A stretch of 39,527 nucleotides of DNA from UBA6987 sp045616945 (GCA_045616945.1 JAZLHR010000047.1:1-39527); one strand, 5' to 3'; shown: positions 8,155 through 17,145, numbered from the stretch's first letter. Notes: generated from the sequence alone by a model not told the origin. A program made the numbers and translations.

Positions 8155-10575
8155 CTATGGGGTCTCCGGCACCCTCTCCTCCCGGCAGGTCAGATACAGG
8201 AGCTGCCTGTTCTGTGCGGCCGACAGCAGCAGTTTTTTGCCTGCCTCGGTCTTTTCCCGGTCCAAATTCGTAAAGGGATCGTCCAGGATCAGCGGAGGCT
8301 TTTCACGCCGGAATACCGCATCCGCCAGGGCAAGGCGCAGGCAAAGCCCGACCAGATCCTGCCAGCCGGCGCTGAGCAGGACCGTTTCGCGCTGCATTCC
8401 GCCCGCCTGCAGCACAGCCCTTCCTTCCGGAAGAAGCTGCAGCCCTTCCGGCTCTGCCCCGGTCAAAGCCGCATAGTATCCGGCAAAGGAGGCCCGCATG
8501 GGACCTGCGTAACGCTCTGTCAGCGTTTCACGCGCCTTTTTCAGATACTCCCGGGCCTGTTTTACCTGCTCGAATTTTATTTTCAGTGCAGCTTCCGTTT
8601 CACGGTCCTGCAGGAGTTCTTCCCGCTTTTCCTCCAGTTCATCGAGTCTTTGCTGCAATTGATGTTCGTTTTCGGTCAGATTTCGCTTCTCCGCCTCCAA
8701 TCGGCGGCGTTTTTCCCGTTGGGTCTGACGGATCTGCCGGATCTCTTCCTCGGAAAGGATCTGCATGCCGGAAAAATCCTGCCGCAGGATATCCGCTTTT
8801 TCAGCTGCGAAAGCGCGCTCTTCCGCCTCGGCCTCCTGCACCCGCTGCACAGCTTCCTCCCACAGGCTCTTTTCACGGAAAAGCTGCCGGACCGTCTGCT
8901 CGGGGCTGTCCGGATCCGCCTGGATATTCCACGGTTTCAAAGCCGCCTGCAGATCATTTTCCGCCTCTGTACAGGCTGCTTCCGCCCGTTCCAGCTGTTT
9001 TTTCTTCTGCAGCAGGCTCTTCCAATCGGCACAGCTGCGTTCCAGGCGCAGACAGGCTTCTTCGTAAGCATCTCCCTGCGGCGGCTGACCGTATTGCCGC
9101 AGGCATTCACGGAGATCCTTTTCCGCGGCCTCCACAGCTGTTTCGAGCCTGCTTTTTTTCGCCGAAGCCGCCTCTGCCTCCCTTGCAAGGTTCCCTGCAT
9201 GTTCTTTCGCCTCCCGAACGGCGCCCCGCATCAGATAACGGACCAGGGCCGCAGTCAGGACCGCCAGCAAGGGAAGGATGACCGGCGGGAGCCATTTGAT
9301 CACCGACATGAAACACAGGCCCGCAGCCCCCGAAAGGAAGCCGATCACAGCGATCCCCGCAAATAATGCCCGCCTGCGGCTGCAGCGCCGCAATACGGCA
9401 TAGGTATCTGCTTTTTCTTCCAATGCGGCGGAATAAGCCTTTTCGCTCGATCGAAGTTTTTCGCCGTTTTCACGCAGACAGGTCAGACGGCTCCGGCACG
9501 CCTCCGCGGCCTCATCTGCTGCCGCAGGGTCCGTTTCCGCATTTGCCGCGGCCCCGTCTGCTGCGCCGGAACGGTCATTTCGCGCAAATATCCCGGCCAG
9601 GCCGGCATATTGCTTTTCTTCTTCCTCCGAAAATGCCGAATTGTCGGCCAATGTTCTGTTTTTTCTCCAAAGGTCAGCCAGTTTCTCCGCGGCCCGAAGT
9701 CTGTCCGCGTCAGGCACTTCGCCCGGGAACTGCGCCCGCGCCTCATCCCTTTTTATCCGTGCAAGGCAGGAACGCCGCTGCAGGTCCTCCAGCTTTTCCC
9801 GGGCAAAAGAAGCCTCCCGGTAAAGCGAGATCTCCTGTTCGCGCTGCTGCAGCGTCTCTTCTTCCGCCTGCAGTTCCAGAAGCTGCTGTTCGCAGCCTGC
9901 TTTTGCCTGCTGCAGCTGCTCCAGAGAGCCTTCCACACCGGGCATGGCAAATACTTCTCTTTCCAGTTCCGAAATGCCCATCTGCAGCTTTTTCAGGGTA
10001 CCGGTCGCACGCCGGGCGGTATTTTTATCCAGCCAGGCCTTCATCAGCCCATCTGCTTTTTCGTAGCTTCCGATATCGTCCTGCATGCCGCCGAAGTCGC
10101 CCATACCGGCCCGGATGCTGTCATTTGCCTCCGTCGGACAGTCCCCCTGCGCGATAAATACAGTTCTGGCAAATGTTTCCGAGTCCACCCCGAACAGCTG
10201 CATTCCGAGGCTTCCCTTTTCAGGCGGGAAATCGGAAGAAAGGCTTTCCCCGGGAAGTTCCCGGATCTCCAGTTCGTCCAACGCTTCCCGCTCCCGGAAG
10301 ATCCGGCTGACCCGGTACTTTCTGCCGCCGTGCTCCAGCAGCATACTGCCGCCGTACAGGCCGCCCTGCCACGGCTCATACCGCTTCCGTTCTCTTTCCG
10401 TACTGCTGCGCTTGTTTTCTCCTTCAAAGCCGTAAAACATCACGCGCAGAAACGCGGCCAGCGTGCTCTTGCCCCAGCCGTTTTCGCGGGAAATGACCGT
10501 CATGCCGGCATCGAAATTCTGTGAAAAATCATGCAGACAGCCGAAATTTTCTATATGACAGGATATCAGCCGCAT
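8155..10575 (-). CDS. yhaN: YhaN-like AAA ATPase (Rad50/SbcC-type, membrane-linked)
   Basis: An 806-residue SMC-like ATPase and partner of the YhaO nuclease encoded just upstream. The Walker A is GWGKST (33-38) in the N-terminal lobe. Long coiled coils span about 190-400 and 450-690. The ABC-type signature LSAGWQ is near 734-739, with Walker B PLILDDPF (761-768) and D-loop NLD (770-772). Two hydrophobic segments (about 403-421 and 428-449) interrupt the coiled coil where SbcC has its zinc hook, and no CxxC hook is seen. This is the layout of YhaN rather than SbcC, suggesting the complex is tethered to the membrane. The likely role is ATP-gated DNA end processing. AGGAGG precedes the ATG by 4 bp, and an 8-bp gap separates it from yhaO. 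Confidence 0.88.
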   Translation of the reverse strand: MRLISCHIENFGCLHDFSQNFDAGMTVISRENGWGKSTLAAFLRVMFYGFEGENKRSSTERERKRYEPWQGGLYGGSMLLEHGGRKYRVSRIFREREALDELEIRELPGESLSSDFPPEKGSLGMQLFGVDSETFARTVFIAQGDCPTEANDSIRAGMGDFGGMQDDIGSYEKADGLMKAWLDKNTARRATGTLKKLQMGISELEREVFAMPGVEGSLEQLQQAKAGCEQQLLELQAEEETLQQREQEISLYREASFAREKLEDLQRRSCLARIKRDEARAQFPGEVPDADRLRAAEKLADLWRKNRTLADNSAFSEEEEKQYAGLAGIFARNDRSGAADGAAANAETDPAAADEAAEACRSRLTCLRENGEKLRSSEKAYSAALEEKADTYAVLRRCSRRRALFAGIAVIGFLSGAAGLCFMSVIKWLPPVILPLLAVLTAALVRYLMRGAVREAKEHAGNLAREAEAASAKKSRLETAVEAAEKDLRECLRQYGQPPQGDAYEEACLRLERSCADWKSLLQKKKQLERAEAACTEAENDLQAALKPWNIQADPDSPEQTVRQLFREKSLWEEAVQRVQEAEAEERAFAAEKADILRQDFSGMQILSEEEIRQIRQTQREKRRRLEAEKRNLTENEHQLQQRLDELEEKREELLQDRETEAALKIKFEQVKQAREYLKKARETLTERYAGPMRASFAGYYAALTGAEPEGLQLLPEGRAVLQAGGMQRETVLLSAGWQDLVGLCLRLALADAVFRREKPPLILDDPFTNLDREKTEAGKKLLLSAAQNRQLLYLTCREERVPETP

Positions 10576-10583
10576 ATTTCCTC

Positions 10584-11669
10584 CTAAAACTCCCCTTCGC
10601 CGCGCAGAGCCGCCAGCCCGCAGCGGATGACCTCCGCTTTGTCGGTCTCGGTCAATTCGCTCCCCGCCATGACCAGCCGAACAAATTCCCCCTTCAGGGA
10701 TTCATCTCCGGCATAAGAGCCGGTATTTACGGTCGGTTTTGTGCTGTTTTTGACCTGAAAATCCCAAAAGCGATCCGAAAAAGCCGCTTTCAGATAAGCC
10801 TCATCCACCTGCATCTCCACATCGGTGCAGCCGGTCAGTACCAGCCGGACCCGGTCGCACTCCGCCGCCTCCAGACCGCGCAGCGCCGCATCTGCCGCCG
10901 CACGGACATCACGCATATCCCGGCAGCCGCCGATATCCGCTTCCGCCTCCCATAGGGTACGGACGGCAAAGGGGACGAAGGTATCCGCAGCGGTGCGGTC
11001 GTCCTCATGAATATCCAGCAATATAAAGCCTTTCCGGCCGCATTCGTCGAAGCCGCGCCCCTCCAGGCAGCCCGAATAAGCCCAGACGCCGCGGCGGTCC
11101 AGACTTTCCCGTTGATAGCTGTGGATATGCCCCAGTGCCAGATAGTCGATCCCCCGGCCCCGGTAAGCATCGATCGGTATGGAGCCTCCGTCCGGCGCAC
11201 TGTACCCGGCCGTGACCTGTCCGTGCAGCATTACGATATTGATATCTTCCCGCCGCACATCGGGCGGCTGCGGCGCGGGAGCGCCTTTGGGCGGCTCACA
11301 CCCCCATATTTTCACGTTTCCCGCCTCATAAGAGGTCCATTCTTCTCCGAACAGCTTCAGATTGGCGGGAAGCTGTTCCAGCCCGGCGAATTTGTTTTCT
11401 CCGTGATTGCCCTTCAGGCAGTAGAAGGTGATATCCGCATGATCGCGGATGGTGCCCAGAACAAGGCTCATGGCGCCTGCGGAGACTCTGCCCGTATCAA
11501 ACAGATCGCCCGCCATAAGGATGCCGCTTACCCGCTGCTGCTCCGCATATTCCGCCAACCGCTCAAAATTCGCCAGCAATTCTCCGCGGCGGACCCTGGC
11601 ACGGCTTTTATCCAGACGGGAATCCAATGCGGAATCCAGATGCAGATCCGCGCAGTGTATCAATTTCAT
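10584..11669 (-). CDS. yhaO: YhaO/SbcD-like metallophosphoesterase DNA nuclease
   Basis: A 361-residue calcineurin-fold phosphoesterase related to SbcD/Mre11. The two-metal motifs are in order: D8/H10 (CADLH), G54-D55 with D58 (GDLFD), N88-H89 (GNH), H149 (LHG), and H181/H183 (GHIH). The residue after GNH is Gly90 where Asp is usual (GNHD), a mild departure. The C-terminal 120 residues would be the ATPase-binding cap. It is expected to form a nuclease-ATPase complex with the YhaN-like product. GAGGT lies 6 bp before the ATG, and 9 bp separate it from the end of ybaK, so the genes form one operon with the upstream helicase gene. Confidence 0.9.
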   Translation of the reverse strand: MKLIHCADLHLDSALDSRLDKSRARVRRGELLANFERLAEYAEQQRVSGILMAGDLFDTGRVSAGAMSLVLGTIRDHADITFYCLKGNHGENKFAGLEQLPANLKLFGEEWTSYEAGNVKIWGCEPPKGAPAPQPPDVRREDINIVMLHGQVTAGYSAPDGGSIPIDAYRGRGIDYLALGHIHSYQRESLDRRGVWAYSGCLEGRGFDECGRKGFILLDIHEDDRTAADTFVPFAVRTLWEAEADIGGCRDMRDVRAAADAALRGLEAAECDRVRLVLTGCTDVEMQVDEAYLKAAFSDRFWDFQVKNSTKPTVNTGSYAGDESLKGEFVRLVMAGSELTETDKAEVIRCGLAALRGEGEF

Positions 11670-11678
11670 GGAAATACC

Positions 11679-12155
11679 TCAATTCGTTTCGGGCAGCTTG
11701 CAGACATCCACCCAGCCGAGCGGCGCAGCCAGCTTTTCCAGTTCCGCAACGGTCAGTTCGATCGCGCTGTTGGAGCTGCCGCAGGCCGGAAATACCGTCT
11801 CGAAACGGCGCAGGGATTCGTCCAGATATACCTCGACGCCCTCCTTCACGGCAAACGGACATACGCCGCCTACCGCATGCCCGATCAGTTCGGGGGCTTC
11901 TTCATGCGCCAGCATCTTTGCTTTGGTCTGAAAGCGGGCTTTGAATTTCGGATTATCGATCCGGGCATCCCCGGCAGCCACGATCAGCACGGGCTTTTCT
12001 CCGACGCGGAACGTCAGGGATTTGGCGATGCGCTTTTCTTCGACCCCCAGGGCCTCCGCCGCCAGCGCAACCGTAGCACTGGAGACCGGGAATTCAAGGA
12101 TTTTGTCCCCGTAACCCCGTTCCGATAAATATGCTCTGACCTTTTCGATTGACAT
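11679..12155 (-). CDS. ybaK: YbaK/EbsC family aminoacyl-tRNA deacylase
   Basis: A 158-residue protein of the YbaK/ProX-like editing family, which hydrolyses mischarged aminoacyl-tRNAs (for example Cys- or Ala-tRNAPro) in trans. The conserved lysine lies in RIAKSLTF (Lys45), followed by PVLIVAAGDARID and the substrate-pocket motif GGVCPFA (about 95-101). Length matches free-standing YbaK proteins. GAGGTG lies 5 bp before the ATG. It sits between the helicase and yhaO with gaps of 9 bp each, so it is cotranscribed with DNA repair genes, an association with no obvious mechanistic reason. Confidence 0.92.
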   Translation of the reverse strand: MSIEKVRAYLSERGYGDKILEFPVSSATVALAAEALGVEEKRIAKSLTFRVGEKPVLIVAAGDARIDNPKFKARFQTKAKMLAHEEAPELIGHAVGGVCPFAVKEGVEVYLDESLRRFETVFPACGSSNSAIELTVAELEKLAAPLGWVDVCKLPETN

Positions 12156-12164
12156 AGCTGCACC

Positions 12165-14324
12165 TCATTCTTCTGTTTTTTCCAGCTTCGCACGCCAGGA
12201 GATCGCACGGGGCGTCTGCAGCGTATCAAAGCTGACATAATAAGCTTTTTTCTGTTCATCCGAAGCCGTGATGATACCGCAGCCCAGGACTGCGTGCCGC
12301 ACGCGGTCACCGACCCGCAAGGCAGGTCCCTGCGCCTTCACCAGCATTTCCCGGTCAGCCAGACTGACATAGGCCCGGCTGTCCTCGATGAGCTCCGCCC
12401 GCGGCGGCTGCACATACGTGATCAGTCCGGGGTCCACATCCAGCAGGAAACGGGAAAGGTACCGCGGCGAGCCGTCATGCAGGCGGCCTTCCACGGCGGA
12501 AAGCCACAGTCCGTCCCTGGCCCGCGACATGGCCACGAAGCAGAGCCTGCGTTCCTCTTCCATGGCTTCCGGCGTTTCCGCCCGGCGTGAGGGCATGGCG
12601 CCCTCGTTCAGCCCGCAGAGGAACACATAAGGGAACTCCAGCCCCTTTGCCGCATGGACGGTCATCAGCTTCACTTCATCGCTGTCGGTATCACGGTCAC
12701 GGTCGGTATAGAGCGCGATATGCGCCAGAAAATCCCGCAGCGTACATTCTTCCCCGCAATCCATTTCATACTGCAGGACAAGCTGTTTCAGTTCCGCCAG
12801 ATTGTTCAGACGCTCCTGGCTTCCCTCCGTCCGCAGCATCTTCTCGTAGCCGGAAACTGCCAGCAGCTCCGTCAGCAGCGAAGAAATGCTCTTTTCGGCC
12901 GCTTTTCTTTGAAAATCTTCTATCAAAGCGATAAAACCGTTCGCTTCGGTTGCGGCAAACAGTTCATGCTCCCGGCTGCGCTTCAAGGCCGCATAAAGCG
13001 TAATGCCCTCTTCGGCAGCCCTTTCCTCCAGGAAGCGCATGCGTTTTTCGCCGATATTCCTGCGGGGGACATTAACGATGCGCCGGAAAGACAAATCATC
13101 TTCCAACGCGACCATGCGCAGGTATGACAGCGCATCCTTGACCTCTGCCCGGTCAAAAAAGCCGGCCGCCCCGTAGATCCGGTAGGGGATCTGCCGTTTC
13201 TGCAGCTCCGCCTCCAGGCCGCGCGACAGATAATGGGCCCGGTACAGCACGGTCAAATCCTTCCGGGCCGCACCGGCCGCCAGCAGCCTCTCCATTTCGT
13301 CCGCGATCGCGGCGGCTTCCTCTTCCGGCGTTTCCGACACGCTCGCCTTCACGCAGGAGCCGGACGGACGGAAGGCCGTCAGGTCCTTCCGGATGCGGTT
13401 GCGGTTTTTTTCGATCAGGGAATTGACCGCCGCCAGGATCTCCGGGCCGCTGCGGTAATTCTCGTTCATCATCACCGTGCGCGTCCCCGGAAAATGCCGG
13501 TCGAATTCAGTCAGGAAGCGGATATCCGCCCCCCGCCAGGTATAAATGGTCTGATCCGGGTCTCCGACCACAAACAGATTCTTATGATAAGCCGCCAGCA
13601 CCTCCATCAGCCGGTACTGCGGCGGGTCGATGTCCTGAAATTCATCGATCATGATATATTCCAGCTTCTGCTGCCATTTCCGTGCGATCTCCGGGCGATG
13701 TCCGAAAATATACAGCGTCACGGATATCAGATCGTTATAGTCCAGCGCAAAACATTTCTTTTCCTGATACAGGTAGCCGTAAAACAGGATATCCCGCACT
13801 TCGGCGGCGCTTTCGTATTTTTCGCGCAGCTGCTCGGTGGAGAGCTCCAGGAGAGACAGATAATAGTCCGGCTCGGAGATCATCTTGCGGATCTCAAACA
13901 TATCGCGGGCATCCGCAAAGCTCATGTCCCGCAGCGTCAGGCCTCTTTCCTCATAAATGATCCGGAGCATCCCGTCTATATCCGTATTATCCAGCACGAG
14001 AAAACTTTCCGGGTAGCCGACCGCATAGATCTCTTCCTGGAGGATCGACACGCAGAGGCCGTGGAAGGTGGTGATCATGCCGGTGTCGCTGTCGCCCAGC
14101 AGGGTATGGATGCGGCGCCGCATTTCCCCGGCGGCCTTATTGGTGAAGGTCACGCAGAGGATATTGGAAGGAAGAATGCCCATTTCCAGCACCAGATAGG
14201 CAAAACGGGCCGTCAGCGCTCTGGTCTTGCCCGAACCGGCGCCTGCAATGACGCGCACATATCCTTCCGTAGCCGCAACAGCCTCCTGCTGTGCCGGATT
14301 CAGTTCCGAAAGCCAGCTTTCCAT
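12165..14324 (-). CDS. pcrA: UvrD/PcrA-family ATP-dependent 3'-5' DNA helicase
   Basis: A 719-residue superfamily 1A helicase. Visible motifs are Q-motif LNPAQQEAV (8-16), Walker A AGAGSGKT (27-34), Walker B IDEFQD, motif III VGDPDQTIYTWRGA, motif IV NYRSG, motif V TVHAAKGLEFPYVFL, and motif VI RRLCFVAMSRAR. The C-terminus (VGDRVRHAVLGCGII, then a short SH3-like stretch) resembles the PcrA/UvrD tail that binds RNA polymerase. It is expected to act in nucleotide excision repair, replication restart and R-loop or RecA clearing. The start at 14324 has AAGGGAGG just upstream and follows the promoter. It is the first gene of the pcrA - ybaK - yhaO - yhaN operon. Confidence 0.93.
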   Translation of the reverse strand: MESWLSELNPAQQEAVAATEGYVRVIAGAGSGKTRALTARFAYLVLEMGILPSNILCVTFTNKAAGEMRRRIHTLLGDSDTGMITTFHGLCVSILQEEIYAVGYPESFLVLDNTDIDGMLRIIYEERGLTLRDMSFADARDMFEIRKMISEPDYYLSLLELSTEQLREKYESAAEVRDILFYGYLYQEKKCFALDYNDLISVTLYIFGHRPEIARKWQQKLEYIMIDEFQDIDPPQYRLMEVLAAYHKNLFVVGDPDQTIYTWRGADIRFLTEFDRHFPGTRTVMMNENYRSGPEILAAVNSLIEKNRNRIRKDLTAFRPSGSCVKASVSETPEEEAAAIADEMERLLAAGAARKDLTVLYRAHYLSRGLEAELQKRQIPYRIYGAAGFFDRAEVKDALSYLRMVALEDDLSFRRIVNVPRRNIGEKRMRFLEERAAEEGITLYAALKRSREHELFAATEANGFIALIEDFQRKAAEKSISSLLTELLAVSGYEKMLRTEGSQERLNNLAELKQLVLQYEMDCGEECTLRDFLAHIALYTDRDRDTDSDEVKLMTVHAAKGLEFPYVFLCGLNEGAMPSRRAETPEAMEEERRLCFVAMSRARDGLWLSAVEGRLHDGSPRYLSRFLLDVDPGLITYVQPPRAELIEDSRAYVSLADREMLVKAQGPALRVGDRVRHAVLGCGIITASDEQKKAYYVSFDTLQTPRAISWRAKLEKTEE

Positions 14325-14382
14325 GGTCCTCCCTTCCGGCCCGAAGGCCGCAATCATCAAACCTTTGTTCGTACTATTGTGT

Positions 14383-14411
14383 ACTATACCCAAGTTCTCT
14401 GCCCCTGTCAA
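14383..14411 (-). promoter_or_regulatory. Promoter of the pcrA operon
   Basis: On the minus strand a perfect TTGACA (14406-14411) is followed by a 17-bp spacer and TATAGT (14383-14388). Transcription would start near 14376, about 52 nt before the ATG at 14324. Confidence 0.8.
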
Positions 14412-14476
14412 GCGCTGATTTCCCCTCTGAAAATGCCTCCCGACGGGCAAATTTTAGAGAAATTTCATAATTTGCT

Positions 14477-14504
14477 TTGCAAGCACCGTGATTTCTGTTA
14501 TAAT
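14477..14504 (+). promoter_or_regulatory. Promoter of the DegV gene
   Basis: TTGCAA (14477-14482), a 16-bp spacer and a perfect TATAAT (14499-14504). The start would be near 14511, about 55 nt before the ATG at 14566. Confidence 0.7.
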
Positions 14505-14565
14505 GCCTTTGTTATGTGTGAGAAAGGATCCTTGTGTGTTCTCATACACTGGCAGGAGGAAGATC

Positions 14566-15411
14566 ATGCGCGAATATGTCATTGCCTATGACGTCAATAT
14601 GGACCCGGACCGGCAATATGCCGAACAGGAAAATCTTGCCGTCTTGCCGCAATATTATCATTTCAACGACGGCGTCATCTACGGAGATGAGATCAAGCTG
14701 ACACCGGAAGAATTTTATGCCCGTCTGAAGAAGGAACGCTCCTATTCCATGGGCTGCAATCCCGCCAGAGTGCGCGGGATCCTGGAGGAGTTCCTGAAGC
14801 AGGAAAAGGACGTCATCGCCATCATGTCCTCTTCCGAATGCAGCGGAAGCTACAGCACCGTCTGCGCGGTCGCTTCCGAACTGACGGAGGAATATCCCGG
14901 TTCCCGCATCCATGTGGTCGACTCCCTGCTGGAGTGCCATCCCGGCGGGATCATGGTCCATAAAGCCAATGAAATGAGAAAGGCCGGCTGCAGCTTCGAA
15001 GAGACCGTAGCCTGGCTGGAAGAAAACAAGGCCTATTTCGACGCCTTCTTCCTGGTAGACGATCTGAGCTATCTGGTGCGCGGCGGCCGTCTCAGCCCCA
15101 TCAGCGGTGCGGTCGGTTCCGTACTCAACATCAAGCCGATCCTTCACTTCGAGAACGGCAAGATCGTTCCTTTGATGAAATGCCGCGGGCGTCAGCTCGG
15201 GAAAAAAGCCATGCTGGAAGAGCTCAGAAAGCTGAATCCCGAATGCTTCGCCGTAGCAGAGGCCGTGTGTGCGGATGAAGCCGCCGAGTACGGTGCGCTG
15301 CTGCAGAAAGAACTGGGTGCGGAGCTGGTTTATACGGCCCCCATCAGTCTGATCGTCGGAACACATACCGGTCCCGGCGCCCTGGGCTTCGGATTTATGA
15401 AAAAGCACTGA
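14566..15411 (+). CDS. DegV family fatty acid-binding protein
   Basis: A 281-residue DegV/EDD-fold protein. Members bind a fatty acid and in some bacteria hand it to the fatty acid kinase FakA for phosphorylation. The N-terminal domain carries SSECSGSYST (the lipid head-group site, with a serine cluster) and HVVDSLLE. The central signature VDDLSYLVRGGRLSPISGAVGSVLNIKPIL (given in parts: VDDLSYLVRGGRL, then GSVLNIKPIL) is diagnostic. AGGAGGA lies 6 bp before the ATG. It is monocistronic, with its own promoter and two downstream hairpins. No fakA is seen in the window. Confidence 0.92.
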   Translation: MREYVIAYDVNMDPDRQYAEQENLAVLPQYYHFNDGVIYGDEIKLTPEEFYARLKKERSYSMGCNPARVRGILEEFLKQEKDVIAIMSSSECSGSYSTVCAVASELTEEYPGSRIHVVDSLLECHPGGIMVHKANEMRKAGCSFEETVAWLEENKAYFDAFFLVDDLSYLVRGGRLSPISGAVGSVLNIKPILHFENGKIVPLMKCRGRQLGKKAMLEELRKLNPECFAVAEAVCADEAAEYGALLQKELGAELVYTAPISLIVGTHTGPGALGFGFMKKH

Positions 15412-15427
15412 TATAATTTAAACATAA

Positions 15428-15472
15428 CGATACCGGGAGCAGCCAAAGCTTATCCCGGCATCGCCTTTTTTA
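15428..15472 (+). terminator. Terminator of the DegV gene
   Basis: ATACCGGGA and TCCCGGCAT form a GC-rich hairpin of about 7 bp followed by CGCCTTTTTT, shortly after the DegV stop codon. Confidence 0.6.
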
Positions 15473-15499
15473 CGGATCCGTTGATTTTTCATGCTTTTT

Positions 15500-15535
15500 G
15501 CGGTGATTCTCCCTTAAAGAGGATCACCGCTTTTT
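15500..15535 (+). terminator. Second hairpin terminator before the MATE leader
   Basis: A 12-bp stem (15500-15511 with 15519-15530, one G-T pair) has a 7-nt loop and is followed by TTTTT. It insulates the second MATE gene from DegV transcription. Confidence 0.75.
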
Positions 15536-15553
15536 GCGTGCCGGTCAAACTGC

Positions 15554-15582
15554 TTGATTTTTTCGCCGGGATGTGCTATGAT
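15554..15582 (+). promoter_or_regulatory. Promoter of the second MATE gene
   Basis: TTGATT (15554-15559), a 17-bp spacer and TATGAT (15577-15582), preceded by an extended -10 TGC. The start near 15589 leaves a 5' leader of about 148 nt. Confidence 0.7.
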
Positions 15583-15588
15583 AGCCGA

Positions 15589-15736
15589 AATTTCTACTAG
15601 TTTGGAGACGGTCCCCGCCGGCACAGAATCCCCGGCAGAGGGGAAAATTATCCGTCTCCGATACCAAAAATAAGCGCCGGCACGAAAAATCTGCTTCCTG
15701 CGGAGATCCCGGCGCGGATAAACGGAGGAATCCCCC
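15589..15736 (+). promoter_or_regulatory. Structured 5' leader of the second MATE gene (possible riboswitch)
   Basis: The leader folds by eye into a long hairpin. GGAGACGG (15604-15611) pairs with CCGTCTCC (15652-15659), TCCCC (15612-15616) with GGGGA (15640-15644), and GCCGG (15617-15621) with CCGGC (15632-15636), with bulges only on the 3' side. A second hairpin pairs GCGCCGG (15674-15680) with CCGGCGC (15709-15715) and ends 9 nt before the GGAGG ribosome site (15724-15728). GCCGGCAC occurs in both hairpins (15617 and 15676), so the two can exchange partners. No U-run follows, so any control would be translational or need an alternative fold. Guanidine-IV (mepA motif) riboswitches precede some MATE genes, but I could not match this sequence to that or any other consensus. 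Confidence 0.5.
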
Positions 15737-17122
15737 ATGGATCACAAAAACAGCACCGCGGCGATCGAATCCTTCAAGACCGATCCCGTCCCGAAGATCG
15801 TCATCAAAAACAGTATTCCGGCCCTGATCGCCATGATCATGGTCATGGTTTATAATCTGGCGGACACCTTCTTTCTGGGCCTGACGCACAGCGACCTTTC
15901 GGTTACGGCGGTCTCCTTCGCGGCGCCCCTGTTCATGATATTCATGTCGCTCGGAACGCTCTTCGGCGTCGGCGGCACATCGGTCATTTCCCGCGCGCTC
16001 GGTGAAGGAAAAACCGAGTATGCCAAAAAAGCCTGCTCGTTCTGCATGTGGGCCTGCGTCGCCGTGGGCGGCATCATGATGATCCTGCTTTGGGTCTTCC
16101 TGGATGATGTGACCGTCATGCTCGGCGCCAGCAGCGAAAGCCTCGGCCTGACCAAGGATTACCTGCGCATCGCCGCCGGCTGCGGGATCTTCTCCATGAT
16201 CTCCAACTGTTTCTCTTCCATCGTCCGCACGGAAGGCGAGGCGATGAAAGCCATGACGGGAACGCTCATCGGCAATCTGCTCAATATGATCCTCGATCCC
16301 GTATTCATTCTCGGTTTCCGGTGGGGCGTGACCGGCGCGGCAGCCGCCACGGTGATCGGCAATGCGGTGGCCGCGGGCTATTACATGCTTTACTTCCTGA
16401 AGGGAAGCTCCGCCCTCAGCATCAGTCCGAAGCATTTTTCGATGAAAGATAAGATCCTTACCGGCGTCCTGTCGGTCGGTATCTCCGCTTCTCTGGCCAA
16501 TCTGCTGGTCAGTGTCTCTTCCATCGTCGTCAATTCACAGCTTTCCAAATATACCGGCGGCGACATGCTGGTTGCCGGATACGGCGTCACGGCCAAGGTC
16601 ATTATGATCGTTACCCTCATCGGGATCGGCATCGGGAGCGGCGTGCAGCCGTTCCTCGGCTATTGCTACGGTGCCGGTGAAAAGGAACGGCTCACATCCG
16701 GCATACGTTTTTCGGCGGCGTTCGGGCTTGTTTTCTGTGCCGCTGTTTCCGCACTCTGTTTTGCTCTGGCGAGGCCCATCGTCAAAGTGTTCCTGACCGA
16801 TATGACCGCCCTGGACTCCGGCGTTCATTTCACCCGCATCCTGATGAGCACCGCCTGGCTGATCGGCGCATTTGCCATCTGCCAGAATACGCTCCAGGCA
16901 ATCGGCGCGGCAGTGCCGGCACTGCTGGCTTCCGTCTTCCGCCAGGGGGTCATTTTCATTCCCGCCCTGTTCATTATGAAAGCAGCCATCGGCGTGGACG
17001 GACTTATCTGGGCGCAGCCGATCGCCGACGTTCTGTCGCTCGTGATCGTCATATGCATGCTCCGGAGGAAAATCAATCAAACCGATTTCTCGGGGCAAAA
17101 AAAGCCTGCTGCCGGAAAGTAA
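15737..17122 (+). CDS. MATE family efflux transporter (second)
   Basis: A 461-residue MATE transporter with about twelve membrane segments. The N-terminal half shows PALIAMIMVMVYNLADTFFLG followed by GVGGTSVISRALGEGK, and the C-terminal half repeats the topology (GVQPFLGYCYGAGEKER). It is not a close duplicate of the exporter at 263-1642; sequence and length differ throughout. GGAGG lies 8 bp upstream of the ATG. A promoter and a structured leader of about 148 nt precede it, suggesting ligand-dependent control of expression. A strong terminator follows. The cargo is unknown. Confidence 0.92.
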   Translation: MDHKNSTAAIESFKTDPVPKIVIKNSIPALIAMIMVMVYNLADTFFLGLTHSDLSVTAVSFAAPLFMIFMSLGTLFGVGGTSVISRALGEGKTEYAKKACSFCMWACVAVGGIMMILLWVFLDDVTVMLGASSESLGLTKDYLRIAAGCGIFSMISNCFSSIVRTEGEAMKAMTGTLIGNLLNMILDPVFILGFRWGVTGAAAATVIGNAVAAGYYMLYFLKGSSALSISPKHFSMKDKILTGVLSVGISASLANLLVSVSSIVVNSQLSKYTGGDMLVAGYGVTAKVIMIVTLIGIGIGSGVQPFLGYCYGAGEKERLTSGIRFSAAFGLVFCAAVSALCFALARPIVKVFLTDMTALDSGVHFTRILMSTAWLIGAFAICQNTLQAIGAAVPALLASVFRQGVIFIPALFIMKAAIGVDGLIWAQPIADVLSLVIVICMLRRKINQTDFSGQKKPAAGK

Positions 17123-17145
17123 TGCCGGTATCGTCCCACACAGAG

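Noticed and set aside
15589..15736. Purine, SAM, TPP, ZTP or guanidine-I riboswitch
   Set aside because: TTTCTAC at the start resembles the purine aptamer core, but the other conserved segments of these classes are absent.
263..17122. The two MATE genes as a recent duplication
   Set aside because: Their sequences differ throughout beyond family motifs, and their promoters and leaders are unrelated.
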